DNA of 32,934 nt from Euryarchaeota archaeon UBA550. Its GTDB lineage: Archaea; Thermoplasmatota; Poseidoniia; Poseidoniales; Poseidoniaceae. Of this stretch, positions 16,801 through 23,946 are shown one piece after another. The position numbers were made by a program, and so were the translations under genes. Location: NCBI GenBank assembly GCA_002506705.1, contig DAYA01000065.1:1-32934 (forward strand), in the 5' to 3' direction. The notes under the pieces are model-generated. The model was not told where the DNA came from and did no database searches. It was given only the letters and a program-made list of their open reading frames with translations. Every line of letters begins with the position of its first letter. Positions within the stretch are counted from its first letter, which is position 1.

Positions 16801-18777
16801 ATTGGAATGGTACGTCATAAAGTGAAATTAGAGGGTAATGGAGTAGAACTTGAACATTCAGAACTGGAATTCAATGTCGTAGTAGATGAGTATCTAGTCG
16901 GTTCAAAGACAGGATTAACTCTCTCTGATGGTGAGGCTGTTCTAGGATTTGTAGGTATACCGGAAGGTGTGGACAGTGAAGACGGAGGAGGTCTCTTATT
17001 CACAACAAAGGATGGAGAATTGCATGCCAGAACATTAACTTCTGGCTTCTCTATACCTGGCGACACGTTAATTGAGGATAATTGGGCTGGAGAATTCGCA
17101 TTTGCACTTCGTGACGATAACCGTGTCCATCTCGCATGGACAAAAAGAACCACAACTCAACAAGGATACACAATGACCGATATTGGAATGGCTAGCATAG
17201 GCATGCTTGGCGATTTGAGTTCGAAGTCGTCTCACATGACGCCTCTGAAACTCTCTGAGGGAAGTTATTGGGGATTCGATTTAGCAACAAATGGCGATGA
17301 GATAGTACTTGCAGGATACCACAGGGACATTTTGACAGGCGGTTCGTGGAATGATTTAACCAATGTTTTCATGATTCACAATGATGATTACAGGTCATCA
17401 AGTTGGACTGTAAAGATGAACGTCCTATCAGATGTTGATATCAAACCACAAGATGGTGACCCTCTCGCTGTAGCGATCGGTGAAGACGAAATACACCTGC
17501 TGTACCAAGCAATGAGAGACGATGTCACAGGAATAGAGCGTGTTGGTTTGTTCTATGCACACGGGACTATATCTCAAACTCCATTTAGTTTCCAAGCACC
17601 AGCTGGAGATGACGCACATATGCCGGAGTTACTTGTCCTCGAAGATGACGACGAGGATGTTTTAGTTGCCGCTTGGATTGAGGGCAATGGTCGAACATCC
17701 GAAATTGTTAGCGTTGTACAGGATTCAGTTTGGTCTGTTGAGGATTACACTATCACGCCATCACCAGGAGCAACCAAGGTCGTGATGATTGAAATGGGAG
17801 AAGACAGAATCAAGGTCTTCCACGATGAAGTAGGAATCTCAGGACCCGTTACAAGGTATGGACTGTTCAACATAGGTGATACCAAAATCTCACTTTCAAA
17901 CATAATTGGTGGTGGGCACGTCATTGGAGCAGGTTCAATCGGCCAAGATGCGATTGTAATCATGACATCACCATCCGGACAAATAAGTGGAAAGACCATT
18001 GCAACCACCAATCCTGACAAAGGTTCAGAAGATGGCGGTGGATTCCTAGATGTGCTTTTGAGTCCTCTTCCAGGAGATACTCAACAAGAGAAAATGGTTG
18101 CATTAGGAGCAATCGGTGGAGTTCTTTTCTTGATGTTCGTTTCCGTAATTGTAGTCCTAAGGCGCTCTCACCGTGAGGAAGAAGAACTCGAGGTGTCAAC
18201 CGAAACTGGCGATTTGGAATTACTCGTAGAAACTGAGGAAGATGATGGCCCACTGGTTGCAATAGATACCGACGGTGAATCAGATTTGGTCGTATCGACA
18301 GCACCGCTTAATGTGATTCTTGAAGAGGAAGAGGAAGAACCGACTTTATCTGACGAACTGGAGGCCAAGGTTGAGGCAGGGAATGCTTCAAAGCGACTAG
18401 AGCGAAGGATGAAGCGAAAGAGTGACCGAGAGGCGAGAGAGATATTTGAGAACATATCAAAGACATTGCCTAATCTACCAGCGCCTGGAGAACTACCTCC
18501 TTTACCAATCCCGCAGGCAAATGACGCACCTCAGGAAATAGTTCTACCAAAGTTGGACGAATTACCTCCATTGCCAGCGCCGGGTGAATTACCTATGCCG
18601 CCTGCTCCCGGACAATTACCAATGCCTCCTGCACCAGGTGCTCTTCCATTATTACCGGGAATGCCGGCACCTCAGAAAACCGTTACATGTGGTTCATGTG
18701 GCGCCAAGACTACTGTAAAAGACATGACCTTGCGAAGAATGAACTGTCCGGTTTGCTCTGAAGTAATCAATATGTGA
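13852..18777 (+). CDS. Giant membrane-anchored subtilisin-like protease with cytosolic zinc ribbon
   Basis: 1641 residues from the ATG at 13852. A signal peptide (about 1-25) is followed by a probable propeptide (about 95-165). The S8 catalytic domain (about 195-545) is complete: D209 (VLDSGVD), H266 (GHGTHVAG), oxyanion N379 (AAGND) and S475 (GTSMATP). Then come beta-rich segments, two CARDB-like domains (about 775-890 and 895-1010), and a region of about 1015-1390 with propeller-like repeats. One membrane helix (about 1418-1436) leads to an RRSHR stop-transfer signal. The cytosolic tail holds an acidic stretch, a charged helix, Pro-rich LPAPGELP/PMPPAPG repeats and a terminal zinc ribbon (C1613, C1616, C1632, C1635). 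It is probably an outward-facing surface protease with a cytoplasmic interaction module (inference). An in-frame TTG at 13843 lies in the palindrome arm and is less likely as start. Confidence 0.92.
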   Translation: MRGIKALLLAIVFLIADMSALTSAMPADEPEIGEEITEEMADRMPFRGERHATEEYGWWFAYGPDSNFDGMDDRLEQVIAGDVSQSTTAIIGADGRKTVAIVVDYAWHPGQEEVDELVALLRNHGWDAEGSWFQVMDSIDSIVVDHVPVSALLEIHAIESVVVVEMQNVMYPTLESANPATRIQPSDVYSGTVYDRGYDGEGVVIAVLDSGVDNEHRSLNDFDDENDEPDLDPNSYDDQKWVAGYDATSQASNPDGSQDPDDGQGHGTHVAGIALGTGDSSRVHIGAAPGAFLVDIKVLTDSGGTNSQNSLNGIQWMINNVDTDWGNGAKGIQIGQMSFGSIGNPINQDNGDNGTGAEARLVNNATYNAGIACIIAAGNDGKQRIASPGSADGAITIGSADNADTINRTDDFMASYSNTGPRLSDNDNDDWDELKPDLVAFGSGIYSASAATGTSFPGTPRPEADNAYESKDGTSMATPLVSGVVALMLQADSSLSPVEIKDILRNSSEQKGSASEPSVSNRWNSDWGFGSLDASCAVDTVLGRSCTPFTDGGGGGGVIVDPPNESDEGIIFDTPENGTWLLTGDMMELEGRIIADTGPWNSVQVRLTQYYEEDDEVVLMDWQEASVQNLSWSFNDLIPTSWYDADETAVVIEVQALGSGDMVSNAAHWVRIGRMSATFGSPSSGSTLSDTVSFSGTAQGIEPSELIFRVDSGEWSSVYTFDEEDYEAQDWSFTWDSTEVDDGSHKISIRLVNKSGLESDIVRRTYTIDNLPPAPELRFQGSVEVYDRDDLPASSAIAGTILEIRFNVVNTGDLDATDLHLKLDAPGSESSTYPSEGKIPRLNQGETIAVTLWWWATEAGTHDVTIQIDPNGAMNDDDSDNEYTFQFEVEERPLEPTLRFLTSAVTTSKPIPQPSDGDDKKPYEIRVRVDNLGRTDATDIKMTLYTYVENGFTETGSNTISVIPGSDTSSGKAETVFSYTHDEIGMVRHKVKLEGNGVELEHSELEFNVVVDEYLVGSKTGLTLSDGEAVLGFVGIPEGVDSEDGGGLLFTTKDGELHARTLTSGFSIPGDTLIEDNWAGEFAFALRDDNRVHLAWTKRTTTQQGYTMTDIGMASIGMLGDLSSKSSHMTPLKLSEGSYWGFDLATNGDEIVLAGYHRDILTGGSWNDLTNVFMIHNDDYRSSSWTVKMNVLSDVDIKPQDGDPLAVAIGEDEIHLLYQAMRDDVTGIERVGLFYAHGTISQTPFSFQAPAGDDAHMPELLVLEDDDEDVLVAAWIEGNGRTSEIVSVVQDSVWSVEDYTITPSPGATKVVMIEMGEDRIKVFHDEVGISGPVTRYGLFNIGDTKISLSNIIGGGHVIGAGSIGQDAIVIMTSPSGQISGKTIATTNPDKGSEDGGGFLDVLLSPLPGDTQQEKMVALGAIGGVLFLMFVSVIVVLRRSHREEEELEVSTETGDLELLVETEEDDGPLVAIDTDGESDLVVSTAPLNVILEEEEEEPTLSDELEAKVEAGNASKRLERRMKRKSDREAREIFENISKTLPNLPAPGELPPLPIPQANDAPQEIVLPKLDELPPLPAPGELPMPPAPGQLPMPPAPGALPLLPGMPAPQKTVTCGSCGAKTTVKDMTLRRMNCPVCSEVINM
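18475..18669 (+). repeat. Pro-rich repeat region in the subtilase cytosolic tail
   Basis: The codons encode repeated units of the type LPAPGELPPLP and PMPPAPGQLP, LPAPGELP appearing at least twice and PMPPAPG twice. The stretch connects the charged helix to the terminal zinc ribbon and resembles a flexible Pro-rich ligand for peptide-binding domains. Repeat copies are similar but not identical in DNA. Confidence 0.6.
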
Positions 18778-18786
18778 GGCTTTTCT

Positions 18787-20610
18787 GTGTGTGGAATTTT
18801 TGGATTCATTGGAAAACGTTCAGCGGCACCATTACTTGTTGATGGACTGCGAAGGCTAGAATACCGAGGCTACGATTCTTCTGGAATTGTAGTGAAAAAT
18901 GGGAATTTGCAAGTTCATAAGAAGATTGGAAAGGTCTCAGAGTTATCCAAAATCCTGCCAAATCACATCGAAGGAAATGTTGGAATCGCTCACACTAGAT
19001 GGGCAACTCACGGAGGAGTTACCGATGAGAATGCTCACCCTCATCTCTCCCAAAATGGAGACATCGCACTAGTCCATAACGGAATTATTGACAATGCTAG
19101 AGGCTTGAGAAAGCGCTTGACTGAACGAGGTTTTCATCTCGAATCTGAAACCGATTCAGAAGCCCTAGTGCACATGATTTCAATCGGAATCGATTCTGGC
19201 CAAAGTCCTCTTGAATCTGTTCGACAAACCTTGAACAGAGTTACTGGGACTTGGGGGCTTTGTGTTTTGTTCAAAGAACACGACTTGATAGTCTGTGCAA
19301 GAAATGGCTCACCTCTAATCATTGGTAAGGGAGAAGGAGAATCATTCGTATCATCTGACCCACACGCATTGACCCAACACACCCAGAGTTTCTATCTCTT
19401 GGAAGACGGTGACATGGCGGTTGTAACAAGAGATGGTATAGACATCTCAAGGCTAGAAGGTGGAGCATCTTCTACGGGCCTTACGATACTGGAAGATGAG
19501 TGGGGAGAAGCAGATATGGCAGGTTTCCCACACTATATGCTCAAAGAAATTCACGAACAGCCCGAAGCATTACGCAGGTGCATAACAGGGCGACTAGACA
19601 TGGCAAATGGTAGTGCAAAGTTAGGTGGTTTACGCCTCGACCCTCTTCGGTTGAGAACGGTGCCTCACGTGAGGCTAATCGGCTGTGGAACTGCACTGAA
19701 CGCTACCAAGATCGGTCAATTGGCAATCGAGAGTTTAGCAAGAATTCCTGCTGTTGCTCACGTGGCGAGTGAATTCAGGTACAATGACCCGGTAATCAAT
19801 CCAAACGCCATACATTTTGCAGTTTCGCAATCAGGAGAGACCGCAGATACTCTCTCAGCGGTGAAGGAAATCCAACTCAAGGGAGGAGATGTTCACGGTA
19901 TTGTGAATGTTGTTGGTTCTACTATCGCAAGAACTTGTGGCCAAGGAGTATACATTCACAGTGGTCCAGAGCAAGCGGTTGCATCAACAAAGGCGTTCAC
20001 AAATATGGTGGCATCACTACTACTGTTTGCTATTAGAATTGGTCGTACGCGAAATTTTTCTCGAGAAAAAGGCCAATCGATAATCAAAGACTTCCAAAGA
20101 ATTCCAGATTTAATGGAAAAATATCTACAAAACCCTGGTCCAATAGATGAAGCGGTTGAGCTGGTGAAGGATGCAAAAAGCGTTCTATTCCTCGGCAGAG
20201 GATTGTCTGCCCCTGTTGCAAGTGAAGGAGCCCTAAAGTTGATGGAAATAGCATATATTCCATGTCTAGCTTATCCTGCAGGGGAGATGAAACATGGGCC
20301 AATCGCTCTCTTAGAAGAGGGCAGTCCAGTAGTAGTCATTCTTCCAAATGACAAACACCGCGAGAAGACAATTGCTTCGATGCACGAATGTAGAGCACGT
20401 GGAGCAAAAATAATCCTAATTCATGAAGAAGGAGACGTAGAGGCGACCGAGGAAGCGGATATTTCGATTCCAGTTCCTTCTTGCAGTTATTTATTGACAC
20501 CTCTACTTACGGTGGTCCCTACTCAGTTGATTGCTTACAGAACAGCACTAGCTCTTGGTTGCGATGTAGATCGGCCAAGGAATTTGGCAAAATCAGTAAC
20601 AGTTGAGTAA
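18787..20610 (+). CDS. glmS: Glutamine-fructose-6-phosphate aminotransferase (isomerizing)
   Basis: 607 residues, the standard GlmS length. It makes glucosamine-6-phosphate from fructose-6-phosphate and glutamine, the entry to amino-sugar synthesis. The protein begins MCGIFGFIG, so Cys2 becomes the N-terminal nucleophile of the glutaminase domain. LEYRGYDSSG, HTRWATHGG and a complete glutaminase domain (to about 225) follow. Two SIS domains bind the sugar phosphate; SQSGETADT (about 350) and PAGEMKHGP are clear, and the end DRPRNLAKSVTVE matches the family C-terminus. The start is GTG, fixed by the required Cys2, 9 nt after the subtilase stop, so it is probably in the same transcript. Its substrate can come from the Pgi/Pmi encoded at 8625-9704. 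Confidence 0.96.
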   Translation: MCGIFGFIGKRSAAPLLVDGLRRLEYRGYDSSGIVVKNGNLQVHKKIGKVSELSKILPNHIEGNVGIAHTRWATHGGVTDENAHPHLSQNGDIALVHNGIIDNARGLRKRLTERGFHLESETDSEALVHMISIGIDSGQSPLESVRQTLNRVTGTWGLCVLFKEHDLIVCARNGSPLIIGKGEGESFVSSDPHALTQHTQSFYLLEDGDMAVVTRDGIDISRLEGGASSTGLTILEDEWGEADMAGFPHYMLKEIHEQPEALRRCITGRLDMANGSAKLGGLRLDPLRLRTVPHVRLIGCGTALNATKIGQLAIESLARIPAVAHVASEFRYNDPVINPNAIHFAVSQSGETADTLSAVKEIQLKGGDVHGIVNVVGSTIARTCGQGVYIHSGPEQAVASTKAFTNMVASLLLFAIRIGRTRNFSREKGQSIIKDFQRIPDLMEKYLQNPGPIDEAVELVKDAKSVLFLGRGLSAPVASEGALKLMEIAYIPCLAYPAGEMKHGPIALLEEGSPVVVILPNDKHREKTIASMHECRARGAKIILIHEEGDVEATEEADISIPVPSCSYLLTPLLTVVPTQLIAYRTALALGCDVDRPRNLAKSVTVE

Positions 20611-21330
20611 TCAATTGATACTGAATCTCTGGTCTGCAGAATTCCAAAGGATGGGGGAATATCCTAATTTGTGGTGAGTGTGTCTCATCTTGATCACACC
20701 TAGTTTACGAGTAATATCGTCACCACTTCTTTCCATTGTCAGATGCATTACTCCATCCGATAGATAGTCTTCAACACCATACTCTCCGAATTGCTTGTGG
20801 TCTTCTCCGGTCATTTCACAGATGAAGAATGAGGTCAATTCTAGGCGTCGGCATGCTTCGAATAATCTGAAAATTTCGTCACGTGGATTTTCCATCTTTG
20901 TTAATGTGAAGAATGCTCCCAATGAATCGAATACCAACAACTCAAACCCGATTGATTGTCTGTATGAGGTAAGTTGCTTGATCAACTGCCCCATCCAATC
21001 AATTCTGTTGCTCATGCCTTGCTCATCAAGTTGAACACGCAAATCGGACAAGTCGATGATTGCGATTCGGTTGCGAACACGAGGGTCATCTACGTTCATT
21101 CCCATGTTGGACATGTGTGACCTCAAGGAATCCTTTCCTTGCTCAAGAGTGACGTATATACCGCTTGTTTCTCCATAGAGTACAGCATTGTAAAGTAGGG
21201 AAAATGTTACTGATGATTTCATTGCACCGGATTGTCCAGCAACGATACAAATGTGTCCTTGTGGTATGCCACCTTGCATGTTTTCATCTAATCCTGCGAT
21301 GTGTGTTGGAATCCTTTCGATGTCACTCAC
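20611..21330 (-). CDS. KaiC/RadA-like single-domain ATPase
   Basis: 239 residues, one RecA-fold domain. Walker A is AGQSGAMKSS (31-40) with K38; Walker B is LLVFDS (131-136) with D135. The Glu after strand 2 (E63 in YVTLEQ) is in the place of the KaiC catalytic Glu. The beginning, IPTHIAGLDENMQGGIPQG, is typical of archaeal KaiC-like proteins. These hydrolyse ATP in oligomers and are linked to signalling, motility or DNA roles; the function here is unknown. A double-domain circadian KaiC is excluded by length. The start is GTG at 21330, 63 bp from the divergent Maf start. Its TGA abuts the glmS stop with no gap. Confidence 0.82.
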   Translation of the reverse strand: MSDIERIPTHIAGLDENMQGGIPQGHICIVAGQSGAMKSSVTFSLLYNAVLYGETSGIYVTLEQGKDSLRSHMSNMGMNVDDPRVRNRIAIIDLSDLRVQLDEQGMSNRIDWMGQLIKQLTSYRQSIGFELLVFDSLGAFFTLTKMENPRDEIFRLFEACRRLELTSFFICEMTGEDHKQFGEYGVEDYLSDGVMHLTMERSGDDITRKLGVIKMRHTHHKLGYSPILWNSADQRFSIN

Positions 21331-21393
21331 GTCGTCTCACCACTCGGGTGTAACAGCGATGCTCTCTTCAAGGTGACCCCCAACCAAGGTTTC

Positions 21394-21945
21394 ATGGGAA
21401 TCTGGTTAGCAAGTGCTTCAGAGCGTCGCGCTCAGATTCTAAATGATAGAATTGGACCCATACATGTAGAAGCTCTACTGGATGTTGATGAAAGCCATCC
21501 ATCAGGCCCAGTTCCAAATCAAGTATTGGAAATTTGTCGCAGGAAAAGCGATGCAGTACCCCCAAATCATGGCTTTCAAGGCGTGGTAGTAGCAGACACG
21601 ATGATTGAGGACCCGGATGACCCAAATGTTGCGATAGGAAAAGCAGTAGACGAGTTATCTGCAGTCTCTATGATTAAGAGACTCTCTGGAAGGCGTCATC
21701 AGGTTTGGTCTGCTACCGGAGTTCAGATATGTGGTGATTGGACTTTTTTTGTTGAAAGTGCGGTTGTAGAAATCGACGACTTAAATTCAGATGAAATTGC
21801 CCATTTGATAGAAACAGAATCTTGGAAAGGTAAGGCCGGCTCTTACGACTTAGCTGGTGAAATGGGTAAGCACGCAAGGCTAGTTGATGGAGATGAATTA
21901 GCGGTCTTGGGTTTTGCTCCTAGCGCTCTAAGGCTGCTAGATTAG
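21394..21945 (+). CDS. Maf-like nucleotide pyrophosphatase
   Basis: 183 residues from the ATG at 21394. The Maf fold is shown by IWLASASERRAQIL at the N-terminus, the catalytic Asp in VVVADTMI (D68), LSGRRHQVWSATGV, and WKGKAGSYDLAGEMG. Maf enzymes hydrolyse nucleoside triphosphates, often dTTP/UTP or modified bases, and act as house-cleaning or septum-related proteins in bacteria. The GKP of many members reads GKA here. The protein could begin further upstream (21301) but that would overlap the divergent gene start; the ATG fits the family N-terminus. Its TAG overlaps the TAA of the next gene within TTAG. Confidence 0.85.
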   Translation: MGIWLASASERRAQILNDRIGPIHVEALLDVDESHPSGPVPNQVLEICRRKSDAVPPNHGFQGVVVADTMIEDPDDPNVAIGKAVDELSAVSMIKRLSGRRHQVWSATGVQICGDWTFFVESAVVEIDDLNSDEIAHLIETESWKGKAGSYDLAGEMGKHARLVDGDELAVLGFAPSALRLLD

Positions 21946-23264
21946 TTTTCATCGGTATATCCCGAACCTTGTTCTGGGTTTGCAAGATACTGGTCATAGA
22001 ACATTGGAATCTTGTGCCATGTGTATAGGCAAAAGAAGGTTTCTTTTATCCAATAAATTAGTATTGAAAGGTATGCTAATGCATAAGTTACCACTCCAAG
22101 TCTTGGGAATTGGTATAAAACTTCGTCATTTATCCAACTAGAAAACATTGCATAGATTGTAACAGCATTTCCAGCGTTTATGCTTATGATTGCAAATAAA
22201 TTCGTTTTCCTTGACTTCATTGCAATTTTCTTGTGATCTTGGTGAAGATATTCTGTGAATCCCCACAGTACTTGGAATGCAACACCAAATATCAACACCC
22301 AACGATAGTATGGTGATATTTCACTCGCAACCTGAAAATAACCCATCGTTTCTAAGTATGCTGAGATTCCAACAAAGGGTAGCCAAAGTACTGAGCATAC
22401 AAGCATTGGATTGTAGGATTTACTTTGACCTATTTGTTGGATTATTTTACGTGGGTTCACAGCTAAAAATATGAAAACATATGGTAATAATTGGAGGACC
22501 CCCTTGACCGATGTTGACAAATCACCTCTTTCATGAAGTGGTCCAGATATTAGTCCCAATATCAGCAATACTGCGTATATTCCGAATACCTTTCCAATAT
22601 TTTCTGACCGTATTATCTCCCAATCTAATCTTCTGTTGAGGTGTGAAATGATTAATGCTACTAACGCTAGTGAGAAGAAAAAATCAATCACTAAATTTTC
22701 TGAGAATTGCAAAAGGCTTGAGAACTCATATCTTAAAATCCAACAAAGTAGTGTTATTACACCTAGAACTGGCAGAAATGCCCCTAATGCATAGGAGAAT
22801 GGCCCCACACTGTTGATACTTCCAGATTTACTTCTGAAAATCGTCATAGCAGGTGACCACAAACTTACCAAGGAAGCACATAGTAGTGTCATTCCTACAG
22901 CGGTAAGAGAATTAAAAGTCGACAAATTTTTGCTAATTATTCCAGCGGAAATTGCAATTTGCCCAACGACATTCATCCCTACATAGATTCGCATAAGCGT
23001 CTTTTCGAATCCTATTACATCGTAAATCAACGGAAGTATACTGAAACTAACGCCCGCCAATATGCACATCATCCAACCAAGAGACATTTGCATTCTCAAA
23101 GAATAATGAATTTCCTTGATATTTTCGTCATAGAAATCACCACCATAATTTCCTACCCAGTATGCTGTAAAGAAAAATAGGATCTGCATTGAAACTGCAG
23201 CTAGTACCAAATCGATATAGGATCCAGCAGACCAATGTGGTTTGCGTTGGAGGTCTAATCCCAT
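21942..23264 (-). CDS. Unknown polytopic membrane protein (about 12 helices)
   Basis: 440 residues with about 12 hydrophobic segments and short polar loops. I do not recognise the family. A region near residues 52-80 (IHYSLRMQMSLGWMMCILAG) faintly recalls helix II of heme-copper oxidase subunit I-like proteins, with one His, but no full set of heme or copper ligands is visible, so I do not assign it. The gene is clearly more AT-rich than its neighbours. Its ATG at 23264 is about 30 nt downstream of a good TATA-like element, suggesting a leaderless or short-leader message of its own. It converges on the Maf gene with overlapping stops. Substrate and function are unknown; transporter or oxidase-like protein are both possible. 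Confidence 0.65.
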   Translation of the reverse strand: MGLDLQRKPHWSAGSYIDLVLAAVSMQILFFFTAYWVGNYGGDFYDENIKEIHYSLRMQMSLGWMMCILAGVSFSILPLIYDVIGFEKTLMRIYVGMNVVGQIAISAGIISKNLSTFNSLTAVGMTLLCASLVSLWSPAMTIFRSKSGSINSVGPFSYALGAFLPVLGVITLLCWILRYEFSSLLQFSENLVIDFFFSLALVALIISHLNRRLDWEIIRSENIGKVFGIYAVLLILGLISGPLHERGDLSTSVKGVLQLLPYVFIFLAVNPRKIIQQIGQSKSYNPMLVCSVLWLPFVGISAYLETMGYFQVASEISPYYRWVLIFGVAFQVLWGFTEYLHQDHKKIAMKSRKTNLFAIISINAGNAVTIYAMFSSWINDEVLYQFPRLGVVTYALAYLSILIYWIKETFFCLYTWHKIPMFYDQYLANPEQGSGYTDEN

Positions 23265-23290
23265 GCCAATCTATTCGAACTAACTCCCTT

Positions 23291-23301
23291 CGTATAAAAG
23301 T
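23291..23301 (-). promoter_or_regulatory. TATA-like promoter element of the membrane-protein gene
   Basis: On the minus strand this reads ACTTTTATACG, in a 52-bp AT-rich gap. The centre is about 32 nt before the ATG at 23264, the usual distance from an archaeal TATA box to a transcription start at or near the start codon. Leaderless transcription is inferred, not shown. Confidence 0.55.
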
Positions 23302-23316
23302 ATGAAGCCTATTTTT

Positions 23317-23934
23317 TCATATCAAAATGGGTGTTAGTCCAAGGTTATTTTTTGAAACATCCATTGTAACATCTTTTCCTGGCATCAGTAGCAACTTGTC
23401 AGATTCATCTAATGCAAAGATGGGTATATTCATGTCATCACCGACCTGCTTTAGCACTCTTCTGCAAGCATTTGTTTGAGTGTCCATGTGTATCAAACTG
23501 TTTAGGTCTACAATGATTGTATCTCCTCGTGAAATCCTATCCTGAATCTGTCTCACAGGTAACCTGTGCATTTGGTCGGGCACTACATATCTAAGAGCCC
23601 TGTCTGGAAAATCAGTTGGCTTTGAGGAATAGTTCGACAAGTCGTGAAACGCATCGCCATCAGGAGTCAAGGGGCCTGCCCATCCTTCGGGAACGTTTAC
23701 TGCCCTTGTAACAGGTGGTGGGATGGAAATCGTTTGCTCATCTTTGATTTCTAATGACTGAGTTTCTTGGACGTCAGGAGTCAGCTCTGCACCATCATCT
23801 GGGCTTACCAAGGTAAGCTGCTGACCGGGAGTTTCTTCCTGCTTCTTTGCTTTCTTTTTCTTAGGCGTCTTTGGTGACTCAACGCCCGGAGTTTCAGGGT
23901 CTGGGAATCCGAAAAATTGCCAAAGTGTTCCCAT
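23317..23934 (-). CDS. SepF-like protein (FtsZ membrane anchor)
   Basis: 205 residues from the ATG at 23934; a GTG three codons earlier (23943) is an alternative. The start, MGTLWQFFGFPD, looks like an amphipathic membrane-binding helix, as in SepF. A basic linker (PKTPKKKKAKK) and a disordered stretch lead to a SepF-fold core (about 114-192): MHRLPVRQIQDRISRGDTII, then VDLNSL, a helix and IPIFALDESDKLLLMPGK. SepF binds FtsZ and the membrane and is widespread in archaea. The protein is longer than most archaeal SepF because of its linker. It begins 3 to 12 nt after the stop of the PKD/CARDB surface protein, so division and cell-surface genes appear to share a transcript. The assignment is by fold pattern; a structure or profile search would settle it. 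Confidence 0.6.
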   Translation of the reverse strand: MGTLWQFFGFPDPETPGVESPKTPKKKKAKKQEETPGQQLTLVSPDDGAELTPDVQETQSLEIKDEQTISIPPPVTRAVNVPEGWAGPLTPDGDAFHDLSNYSSKPTDFPDRALRYVVPDQMHRLPVRQIQDRISRGDTIIVDLNSLIHMDTQTNACRRVLKQVGDDMNIPIFALDESDKLLLMPGKDVTMDVSKNNLGLTPILI

Positions 23935-23946
23935 AATTTTCACTGC

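Noticed and set aside
20611..21330. Circadian clock protein KaiC
   Set aside because: Only one RecA domain is present and no kaiB or kaiA gene is near; the call is limited to KaiC-like ATPase.
21301..21393. Upstream extension of the Maf-like protein to 21301
   Set aside because: The extra 31 residues do not match the Maf N-terminus and would overlap the start of the divergent KaiC-like gene.
21942..23264. Heme-copper oxidase subunit I
   Set aside because: Only one faintly similar helix and one His are seen; the set of six histidine ligands is not present.
23311..23317. Poly-T run as a terminator on the plus strand
   Set aside because: No plus-strand gene ends here and there is no hairpin before it; the run lies next to the SepF-like stop on the opposite strand.
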